Source: Acanthamoeba lenticulata (taxonomy: Eukaryota; Discosea; Longamoebia; Acanthamoebidae). Taken from it: a DNA stretch of 11,555 bases. The position numbers and the translations under genes were made by a program. The notes beneath the pieces were generated by a model. It was given only the letters and a program-made list of their open reading frames with translations. It had not been told where the DNA came from and ran no database searches. The DNA is taken from assembly GCA_002179805.1 (NCBI GenBank), contig NAVB01004276.1:1-11555 (forward strand), read 5' to 3'. Positions within the stretch are counted from its first letter, which is position 1. The number at the start of each line of letters is the position of its first letter. Of this stretch, positions 1 through 7,300 are shown piece by piece.

Positions 1-197
1 GGGGGAGTGCACAAGCATGGTAAGACCTATGCCCACGAACACGAAAGGAGGAAAAGAACGGAGGGTTGCACCGGGTCCCGGTTGTCGTCGTTTATGAAGG
101 TGACCAGAAAGGCGACATAGCCACCAATGAAGGCCAACACAAAGAAGGTCTGTAGGGTGAGGGCAAAGCAGTTCCTCTTAGCGAAGTTGAAGACCAT
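1..197 (-). CDS. 5' end of an unidentified small membrane protein gene (partial)
   Basis: I do not recognise this protein. The first ATG on the minus strand is at 197-195 and opens MVFNFAKRNCFALTLQ. A strongly hydrophobic stretch follows (about residues 14-34, TFFVLAFIGGYVAFLVTF), typical of one membrane-spanning helix or a signal anchor, and then a polar segment INDDNRDP. The frame stays open to a stop at 29-27. However, the T-rich stretch after codon 42 looks intronic: a GT donor at 71 and an AG acceptor at 27 would give a 45-nt intron, with the coding part resuming at 26-1. That intron is shorter than the others in the window, so the junction is uncertain. The gene continues off the left edge, so family and length cannot be judged. 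It is divergent to the SNF2-RING gene. Confidence 0.5.
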
Positions 198-892
198 TGT
201 GAGTGTGTGTCCGGGAGAGTGTGGTGCGAGGAACAAAGAAAGCTTGTTTTGTGTTCGTCATGTGTTACTCCGGTCGCCAGTTTCTGCTGATTGGTTATGC
301 CTTTAATTACTTTTGTGGTGGGGCGCTTGAGCAAAAGCCCTCGCTAGGCAATGCGGTGTTGTACTTAATTCTTTCCATCTTTATGGCAAACTCCATCCTA
401 CCCAGTGATTTCTTCGTGTTGCCAGTGGGAAGCTTCATCTCCTTTTTAGCGTTTTCACTCTTCCACCCTCATGAAGATTCATTTATTTATCCTCTTTGTA
501 CACGTGGTAGCCCTTTGGCTTGTTCCACCCTGTCAGGACTGGCCGATCAGCCAAAGGGAAATGAGTTGCACAGCGCAAGCCAATCGTCGAACTAGCAGCA
601 ACACAGCGAGGAGGGACTGAGCGCGGGAAGCGACACGATACACGCCTGATTGTTCGACGAGATGGCTGGCGATATCAAACAAGGGCAAAGCGGCGGACGA
701 ACAACAACGACCGCTGTTTCCCTCTCGAGCTTTTTAGAGCAACAGAACAGAGCAGAGGTAACAGCAAGGGCAAGTCACGCGTTGCGCCGGTCTGTGTCAA
801 TTTAAATGTTTGGAGGAATTTTTTGGCGGCAAAATAATAAAACACACGCTTCGCGAAACTGTAACAAACAACGTTGGTTCAGAGTAGCGGAG
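198..892. promoter_or_regulatory. Divergent intergenic region with 5' UTRs of both flanking genes
   Basis: About 700 bases lie between the ATG of the leftward membrane-protein gene (197) and my chosen ATG of the rightward SNF2-RING gene (893). The stretch is richer in A and T than the exons. It should hold both promoters and 5' UTRs. I cannot point to a defined TATA box or initiator with confidence; a TTTAAA at 801-806 lies about 90 bases before the ATG. A 111-codon ATG frame at 260-595 (plus) is hydrophobic because the DNA is T-rich, and I do not call it a gene. No RNA gene or repeat was seen. Confidence 0.45.
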
Positions 893-3800
893 ATGGCGCA
901 GGTGGCCACCATCGAATTGTCAACCTCTTCTGAAGAAGAAAGTGAGCGTCTGGAAGCCGCTGTGCCGAGTCGTGCACGATCGAAAACCTCGTCTCGAAAG
1001 CGGGGGAATTCGCACCTGGCGGAAACAGAAAATGGCGTCGATGCATCAACAAGGGTCGAAAAATCGATAAAGAACGGGGCACCTCGAAAACGAAGGAAAG
1101 TGCAAAAACAAGAGACGGCGCAGACGGAGAAGGCCAACACGAAGAAGAGTGCCAAGAAAGGAGGGAAGGGCAAGGAAAAGCTTAGCGAAGATGAAGAGGA
1201 AGAAGAGGATGAAAGCTACGCAAGTAAGTCGAACCGTAGCAGTGCTACTCGTCGTGGACAGACTAAAACTAGAGGCAAGCGCCAGAAGGCCAGCAACGAG
1301 GACGAGGAACTAGACGCCGAGGTGGCCCTGAACGACGCCGTTGTTGGCGAGAACGTGCTTGCCGAGGTCGAGGCTGCTGCTGGCCGGTGGACGGTGATCT
1401 GCACCCTGCGTCTGCCGCTCCTCGTCAAGTGGCGCCCCAAAGGCGAGCCCACCGTTTCTGACTCGGGTACGCACTATTTAAGTCTCAGCTCTCGTTGACC
1501 TTGGAGGCTGACATGCTGGTGCGTTCTGCCGCCTGCAGAGCTCAAGATCAAGATACCTACCATGTCGTGGAGCTGCTTCTACTGCGCGGCCGTGCACAAA
1601 GAAGCCACCAAACCCATCTGCCCGTGCGGCCGACATGCACCGTGGCCCGTGCAGCAGGCTTACAACACTGAGAAAGAGAATGCCCGCAACAAGGCCCGCG
1701 CCAAGAAGCTGAAGGAGCAAGAGAAGGAGTTCCGTAAGGCGCCTATCCCCGACGTCGACTCTGTAGAGCCGCCCTTCGAGCTCAGGCTGGTGGTGCGTTT
1801 CTTGAGGACAGGCTGACTGCTTTATTATGCTTTTTCACTCAAATGACGCGTGCGTGTTTACAGACCGAGCGTTTCGATAAAGTGTGTGAGCTGTGGGGCT
1901 CAGATCAGCGGCTGGGTCGGCTGGAGAGCTTCACCGCTGAGCATCTGGTCGCCTTGCAGCAGACTTGCCGCGTGATGGAGGTGAGTTTCGTTTTGCACCC
2001 CTCCCATCGATTCTATTCGGGGTGTTGAATGCGCTCATGCTTTGATCACATCTTCAACACCAGAGCGTCGAACCCGAGAAGAGCGCCCAGTGGGAGCAGT
2101 CGAGGCAATGGGTCTACACTACGAACCGCGCCCAAAAGCAAACGCAAAAGAAGCGAGCCTTGTGGGGCGATGAGAAGAACCGGTTGGGCGCGGAAAAGCT
2201 GTGGCGCACTGACTGGGAAATTCTGCCGTCCGGTGACGACGAGCTCTTTGATGAGTTGGTACCGTCCAGTTTCCGCACCAGCATGGCCCTTCCGTTGCGT
2301 ACTCTCCATGGGACGTGGTCGCGCCCGCCTGAGAGTCTCGCTGCCTTCCGATCGCTGTGGGACTCGGGCGCCATCCGCATGGTGGCTTTTAAGATTTCAT
2401 TAGACGTTGGTCGGTTCGGTACGGCTACCCCTTCCTTGTCTACTGCGATGTGGTGTTGTGCCCTGTGGGAGAAGCGCAGCACTGACAGCGCGTATGAACA
2501 AAACAGAGGCACTTGTCAAAAACGGTCTTCCTGTGGGACATCGCCAGCTCGTGTTTGATCTGCTCCACTACACGAGCGAGCACAGGAAAATCCCTTTTGA
2601 CATGTGGAGCATGGTTGGAAAGGAAAAGGAGAAGGACGTTGAGATGGAGATCTTCGATAACGGTGCGCTCTCTACCTCTGTTCCTTCCGCTACGCAAAGA
2701 TCAAGGCGGACTAACTTTCTTCCCTTTGGCGTCTGTTACTACAGTCTGCGTGCCTCCAGTGCCGCAAACACACCGCAAGCAGCCGGAGCGCATTCAAACC
2801 AACCTCTACGGCTACCAGTTGAGCGCACTTTCTTGGATGCTCAACCTTGAGAACCAAGTTAAAGATGGCACGTGAAAAAACAGCAGTGGTCAACCTTGGC
2901 CTCGTCCACATGCAGGAATTTGACATGTGATCGTTCGCCACCAGGCAAGGGCATTGTTGTGAGTCAAGTGCATACGGCCGATTGGACCGACATTCAGTTC
3001 GACCTGCACCATCGGCGCTTCGTTCTCCCCGCAGAAAAGCAAAGCACTGCCTTTCACACTCGCGGTACCCGGACAAGCACCACTTTGAATTTTATGTTTT
3101 GACTTTCGTCTCATCTTTGTCACCCAGGTGGAATCTACGCTGATGAAATGGGTTTGGGCAAGACGATTACCATGTTGGCCCTTGTGGTGGCTAACCCGCT
3201 TGATCTCACGCGTCCTCCGGCTACCGATGCCTACCACTTTGCCACAAAGGCCACCCTGGTGCGTTTTTTTCCCTTCTATGCCAGTTGGGTTCTATGCCTG
3301 ACATGAGTCGTACAATCCTGGGCTATGTGCACGGACCAGATCTTGGCGCCCAATCACCTGGTTAAGCAGTGGACCGATGAGATGCACAAAAATATCAAGC
3401 CCAAGCTCAACGTGATCGTCCTCACGACCATCACCCAGTGCCAGAAGACCACCTATCGGTACTCAGATTTGGCTCCACTGGCGATTGTCTTTATTTTCTG
3501 ACAACAAATGGTCTGCCAGGGATGTGATGAAGGCGGATGTCGTCGTGGTCTCTTTCCAGCTGCTCAAGAACAAGCTCTACCTGCAGGCTGGCTGCACCGA
3601 AAACCATGGGCCTCTCGGTATGGCCGCACGTCGGGCTCTCCAATGAGGGAAAGCATTCAGCTGTTTGCATGCGCCCTCATGCTTTTAAACAGATTTCGTG
3701 GGCCGCCATGGCGAGGTCAAGACCAGCGGACAAGAGCTCAAGCGGCGCCTCAATCCCTTCGTGCAGACGTGCCCGGTCCTGGACCACTTCCTCTGGCACA

Positions 3801-6800
3801 GGTTCGGTCTGCTCTTGCGATCGCTATTGTGCTGTGTTGCCTCACCGTTGACGACACCAGAGTTATTGTGGACGAGGGCCATGAGGTCTTGTTCGACGAC
3901 GCGACAAAGAACAAAACCAACTTTTACATTGTACGAACTGCTTGTGACCACATCCCTGCCTACCTCTCCTTTCCGTACGCCAGTGAATGGGCTCAATGAC
4001 GACTTATTTTGCTATTGGTGCACACAGCACGCGATCGACAACTTGAATTCGTCGTATCGCTGGTACGTCTCTGGCACGCCCCTTCCGCACGCCCGGCAAT
4101 CGCTCGTACGTCTTTGGCTCTGCTCAGTTGCACACTTTACGGCCGTGTTCGTGTGCTGAAGAAATGCTGCCGCCTCTTTCCCCCTCGCAGCAAGGCGCGC
4201 TTCGGTTCTTGAAGAGCAGCATTCCGGAATCGCTTAGGTTGCCTTACCTGGAGCGGCGCTTCTTCAGAGCCGTCAAGTGCGTGACGCTACCCAGCCAAGC
4301 GCGATGTGTCGTCGTTGCGTTGAGTCAGCATATCTCATTCATCCGTGTTGGGGGTTGAATACAGGGATAACCTGTTCTGGCGGAACACAAAGGAGAGCAT
4401 TGGCAACGAGTATGACATCCCGGGTATTGTCGAGGAGGTCATCTTGCTCGAGCCTTCTGAAGTCGAACTAGTACAAGCCCTCCCCTGCTCAGCTGCTAGC
4501 GCAGGTTTCCTCGTATTCATGCATCGACATTGTCCAAATCCAGGGCATGTATCAGGACGCCAAGCGAAACGGTGACACTCTGCGCATGCGCCAGCTATGC
4601 TGGTACGTCCACCGCCCACCTCCCGCATGTTCGTTAGCCTGATCATCTTCTGGCGCTGCAGCCACATGCAAATCTCGGCCGAGGACAAGCGCGTGCTTGG
4701 GATGGAAAAGAAGACGCTGGATGAAATTCGACGTGAGATGATCACCCACAAGCAAGATGAGGAGCGCAAAGCGGTTGAAGAGCTTCAGAAACTCGAAGCT
4801 GAGGAGCGCGCCGCGCGTGCCGGTGCGTTTTCATTTCTTGTTTTTTGGCGTCCTTCTGGGGCCCCAGAAGCTGACCTCGGGGGCGCGTGAATCGTCGGCA
4901 TCAGAGCTGCGCAAAGCGACCACAAGCCTGGTCAAGCAGGCGCTGAATACGCAGATCAAGGACTTGACCGGCAGCATCTCCAACCAGAAGAAGGCGATCG
5001 CCAACTTTCGTGCCACCCTCGCCTACTTTGAATCCATCGTTCCGCAGGTAAGTCCTTCCGTACTTCCCTGTTTTGTGACAGCGTGAGCCGAAGCCATGTG
5101 CAGGTTTAACGTTGATCTTATGTCACCTGCAGGTGTCGCACTCGACCGAAGAACCCTGTGTGATCTGCTTCGAGACGATCACCCAACTCACCATCACTCC
5201 GTACGAGAGCCCTCTTCAACTGCGTTTGTTCCCGTCATGCGATGGCCTTGGCCGCATCGCTCATTGTATCGTTGCTGACCGGGATGGACATGAAGGTGTG
5301 GGCACATGTACTGCCGGGCGTGCATTGAGAGCGCTGTGGATGTCGCCCATCGCTGCCCGACTTGCCGCAATCCGCTCACACGCGGCCACCTGACCCAAGT
5401 CCTCGAAGACGTACGACCCGCAGTCCCTTTTTTAAAAGTTTTTTCCCACTTTTATTGTTTAAAAAGTGATTAAATTATTTCTTCGCAGGAGCACAAGGAG
5501 GCGATCGATGAGAAGCATGAGGCGAGCGAGTTGGTTCAGAAGTACGGAACGAAGATGGCGCGGCTCATCACGCTGCTGCGGGAACTGCTCGCTCAGAGCC
5601 GAGACAACCGGATCATCATCTTCTCGCAGTGGGACGGCATGCTTCACAAGGTGGGCGACACGCTCAAGGAGAACGACATCAAAAATGTCTACGTCAAGGG
5701 CAACGTCTGGCAGGTGCGCTTGGGCATTCATTTTTTGCTGTTTTTGGTTGTGCTGTGCTTTATTTATGCGTTTTAAACGACAGAGGAACAAAGCGATCGG
5801 CACCTTCAAGGAGAGCGCGGACGAGGACGCCAAGTCGTCACGCGTCATCATGCTCTCGCTCGAGAAGGCTGCCTCGGGCACCAACCTGGTACGCACCTCT
5901 TTCCCAAAGCTTTTTCAGTGTTGTTTGTCGTCTCATTTTTTTCTTCGTTTTTGGTTGCATGAACCGAACACAAGACGGAGGCGACGCACATCATCCTGAT
6001 CGATCCGGTGGACGGCCTGCCGGAGGAGGTCGCCGCCATCGAGTCGCAGGCCATCGGCCGTGCCCACCGCCAGGGCCAGAAGAAGCAGCTCACGCTGATC
6101 CGCCTGATCATGAAGAACACCATTGAGCACGACATCTTTGAGCGCAACCAGACCTTCGTCACCAAAGCGAAAGAGAAGGCCGCAGCGTCATCGTCATCTT
6201 CTACTTCTTCTTCCTCCTCCTCCTCTTCGACGACGTCGTCATCTGCTTCATCTTCGTCGCCCTCGTCGTCGACGTCGTCGTCGTCGTCAAGCAAGAAAGC
6301 GGCAGACAAGATGGAGGAGGACGGAGAAGAAGAAGAAGAAGAAGAGAAGGAAGAAGACGAACTGCAGCTCGACCTGAGCATGTTGGACAGTTACGACGTG
6401 AAGACCCTGCGGCGCTACTGCGAGGAGGAACAGCTGGCCGTCCCGCCCCGCGCCACCAAGAAGCACCTCATCAAGTCCATCATCGCCTACAACGAGGACG
6501 TCGAAGCCGAAGAGAAAGAGATGGAAGCGGCGTTGAAGAAGGAGGAGAACGGCTCTGCGCCAAAGGAGGAGGAGGAGAAGAAGAAGAAGAATGAAAACGG
6601 CAATGTGCCGGTGGAGAAGGAAGCCAAGGAGCAGAAAAAGACTGAAGCAGCGCCGGCGGAGGTGGTCAACTTTGCACGGCTGAAGGAGTACAGCTGCGTC
6701 CAGCTCATGCGGTTCTGCACGCAGTTCGGGCTGCGCTACTCGAACAAGAACAAGCAGCAGCTCGTCGACACCCTCCTCGAGTTCCACAACACGCCTGAAG

Positions 6801-7174
6801 ACGAGGAGGAGAAAGAGGAAGATGAGGACGAAGCTGAGTCCGAGGCCGAAGCCAAGGAAGAGAAGGGAGAAGAGGAAGACGCGATGGATGAAGACGGAGC
6901 TGATGAAGACGACGCCGAAGAAGCTGACAAGAAAGATGAAGAAAAGGAAGTAAAGGAAGATGACGAGAGCCAAGGAGAAGACGAGGAGGAAGAGGAAGAG
7001 GAGGAGGACAAGATCAAGCTGGACTCGGGTCGGCTTCATGACTATCCGATGAACGCGCTGCGGGCCTTCCAGCGGCAGGAGAACATCGCGGCCTGCGGCC
7101 GCACCAAGGCGGCCCTCATCGAATCCATCCGCAAGCACTTGGCCAAGGGCCAACGTTCGTTGTCCTCTGCCTGA
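893..7174 (+). CDS. SHPRH/Rad5-like SNF2 ATPase with RING finger and three SAP-like modules (spliced, ~1,524 aa)
   Basis: This is a multi-exon gene for a SNF2-family DNA-dependent ATPase with a RING E3-ligase domain between the two helicase lobes. That arrangement is known from Rad5, HLTF and SHPRH, nuclear proteins of chromatin and DNA-damage tolerance that ubiquitylate targets such as PCNA. Order of parts: charged N-tail (1-190), possible zinc finger (~200-224), conserved N-terminal region, helicase lobe 1 (~540-760), coiled coil (~880-955), RING (963-1000), helicase lobe 2 (~1016-1180), poly-Ser and acidic tail with three SAP-like modules (~1257-1518). Motif V/VI wording (ASGTNLTEATH, QAIGRAHRQGQ) looks closer to SHPRH than to HLTF. 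I chose the ATG at 893 (MAQVATIELS) because an in-frame ATG at 806 adds AT-rich, UTR-like sequence. The stop is TGA at 7172-7174. The SNF2-RING identity is firm. The exact orthologue and target are inference, and residue numbers may shift by a few with splice choices. Confidence 0.9.
1568..1639 (+). other. Possible RanBP2-like zinc finger of the SNF2-RING protein
   Basis: Exon 2 encodes W-S-C-F-Y-C, eleven residues, then C-P-C-G-R-H. A Trp two residues before a CX2C knuckle, a spacer of about ten, and a second Cys pair is the RanBP2-type zinc-finger pattern, known to bind ubiquitin or single-stranded RNA. The second pair here is C-X-C rather than C-X2-C, so it is either a variant, a pair completed by the nearby His, or a different zinc-binding element. 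A basic, probably helical segment (KARAKKLKEQEKEFRK) follows directly. Metal binding is inferred from the spacing only. Confidence 0.45.
2808..4276 (+). other. SNF2 helicase lobe 1 (ATP-binding)
   Basis: The lobe starts with the Q-like motif LYGYQLSALSWML (2808-2846). After an insert that includes WTDIQFDLHHRRF comes motif I, GIYADEMGLGKTIT, which holds the P-loop lysine that contacts ATP phosphates (3130-3171). Motif Ia is ILAPNHLVKQW (3340-3372). A strand VVVVSFQLL follows (from about 3540). Motif II is VIVDEGHE (3862-3885), the Mg/ATP hydrolysis box in the DEGH form used by Rad5 and HLTF rather than the DEAH of many SNF2 proteins. Motif III is WYVSGTP (4061-4081). All catalytic residues expected in this lobe are visible, so the ATPase appears intact. 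It is spread over about nine exons, which is why no single frame shows it whole. Confidence 0.9.
5157..5372 (+). other. C3HC4 RING finger split by an intron
   Basis: The first half, C-V-I-C-F-E-T-I-T, ends at 5200. After an intron (5201-5295) the second half continues CGHMYCRAC and then CPTC. In the spliced protein the eight ligands are about C963, C966, C978, H980, C983, C986, C997 and C1000, a complete C3HC4 set with normal spacing. A RING inserted between SNF2 lobes binds an E2 enzyme and gives ubiquitin ligase activity in Rad5, HLTF and SHPRH. A long Glu/Lys/Arg-rich coiled-coil-like segment (roughly 4690-5047, two exons) stands directly before it. All ligands are present, so activity is plausible. 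Confidence 0.9.
5489..6157 (+). other. SNF2 helicase lobe 2
   Basis: This is the C-terminal RecA-like lobe. Motif IV is RIIIFSQWDGML (5610-5645). A strand/linker NVYVKGNVWQ ends at 5713. Motif V is SLEKAASGTNLTEATH, split by the intron 5889-5974. Motif VI is QAIGRAHRQGQ (6047-6079), whose two arginines act as ATP-contacting fingers in this superfamily. It is followed by the typical tail LIRLIMKNTIEHDIFERN. The phrase TEATH plus IILIDP resembles SHPRH-type proteins, where motif V reads in a similar way, rather than the GLNLT form of HLTF and Rad5. That comparison is from memory of the families, not an alignment. Confidence 0.88.
6188..6292 (+). repeat. Poly-serine tract (TCN trinucleotide run)
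   Basis: Thirty-five consecutive codons encode 29 Ser with a few Thr, Ala and Pro, written mainly as TCG, TCA, TCT and TCC in mixed order. The tract links helicase lobe 2 to the SAP-like tail and should be a disordered, possibly phosphorylated spacer. The mixed synonymous codons suggest an old tract rather than a fresh pure microsatellite expansion. Confidence 0.85.
6311..6361 (+). repeat. Acidic Glu/Asp codon run
   Basis: GAA/GAG/GAC codons run between the Ser tract and the first SAP-like module and encode an acidic disordered linker. Similar acidic runs lie at about 6555-6600 and 6796-7012. Long open frames on the opposite strand here are by-products of this codon composition. Confidence 0.8.
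6368..6499 (+). other. SAP-like helical module 1
   Basis: The pattern is L-D-S-Y-D-V-K-T-L-R-R-Y-C, a turn with Pro-Pro-Arg, then TKKHLIKSI. Two short helices around a loop, with leucines in the first and K-x-x-L-I at the start of the second, match the SAP or HeH fold, which usually binds DNA or other nucleic acid in chromatin proteins. Residues about 1257-1300. Confidence 0.6.
6668..6790 (+). other. SAP-like helical module 2
   Basis: The pattern is L-K-E-Y-S-C-V-Q-L-M-R-F-C, then FGLRYSNKNKQQLVDTL. It aligns with module 1 at the first helix (L-x-x-Y-x-x-x-x-L-x-R), the loop and the second helix. Its FGL-x5-NKQQLVDTL half is the clearest SAP-like piece of the three. An SLX4-C-terminal-like helical fold is an alternative. 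Confidence 0.6.
7013..7144 (+). other. SAP-like helical module 3
   Basis: The pattern is L-H-D-Y-P-M-N-A-L-R-A-F, then ACGRTKAALIESI at the very C-terminus. It shares the L-x-x-Y-x-x-x-x-L-R frame and the K-x-x-L-I-x-S-I helix with module 1. The three modules look like diverged tandem copies separated by acidic linkers. Confidence 0.55.
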
Positions 7175-7300
7175 TTGAATGCAGGCTGCAAGCCCGCGAG
7201 TCTCGCCGCCTTGGAGGTGGTCGGCTTCATGCAGGGCGGGAGCAGAGAATAAAAACACCAATGCGCACTCTACAGGACTGAGTTACATTTCTTTTGAAGA
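7175..7300. other. Tail-to-tail intergenic gap (convergent 3' ends)
   Basis: Only 126 bases separate the stop of the SNF2-RING gene from the stop of the leftward F-box/WD40 gene. Both 3' UTRs and cleavage sites must sit in or beyond this gap, so the transcripts may overlap at their ends. Confidence 0.6.
7248..7253 (+). terminator. Polyadenylation signal AATAAA for the SNF2-RING gene
   Basis: A perfect AATAAA lies 74 bases after the TGA stop and is followed by an A-rich stretch. This is the expected place for a cleavage/polyadenylation signal of a short amoebal 3' UTR. It is assigned by motif and position only. Confidence 0.55.

Larger units (their letters stand above)
1467..5974 (+). other. 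Intron set of the SNF2-RING gene (22 predicted introns)
   Basis: Introns were placed by eye where GT-AG pairs restore the frame and domain continuity: 1467-1538, 1793-1863, 1981-2063, 2419-2488 (or -2479), 2663-2744, about 2871 to 2915-2962 (uncertain), 3065-3127, 3259-3339, 3459-3519, 3618-3692, 3802-3860, 3931-4027, 4106-4190, 4277-4364, 4471-4543, 4603-4661, 4823-4904, 5048-5132, 5201-5295, 5411-5488, 5714-5783, 5889-5974. Nearly all are 59-97 nt with T-rich interiors, and they occur in all three phases. Checks on the model: joining 3064 to 3128 rebuilds RGGIYADEMGLGKT, 3801 to 3861 rebuilds RVIVDEGHE, and 5200 to 5296 rebuilds the RING pair CGH. The final exon, 5975-7174, is 1,200 nt with no intron. 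The weakest junction is the sixth intron. Confidence 0.8.

Noticed and set aside
260..595. 111-codon plus-strand frame, hydrophobic, in the divergent intergenic region
   Set aside because: It lies in T-rich non-exonic DNA, has no domain pattern, and its hydrophobicity follows from T-rich codons. No splice or start context supports it.
2160..4600. Many broken helicase frames suggesting a decayed SNF2 pseudogene
   Set aside because: Every break can be bridged by a GT-AG intron of normal local length and all catalytic motifs are intact; only the junction near 2871 remains uncertain.
893..7174. Possible giant-virus origin of the SNF2 gene (amoeba-infecting viruses also carry SNF2 helicases)
   Set aside because: The 22 short spliceosomal introns, the RING/SHPRH-like layout and the GC-rich host-like codons fit a native amoebal gene; nothing viral flanks it.
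6287..7261. 324-codon minus-strand frame antisense to the SNF2-RING last exon
   Set aside because: Its Leu/Phe-rich runs are the reverse complement of Glu/Lys codon tracts; the plus-strand frame continues the helicase and holds the SAP-like modules.
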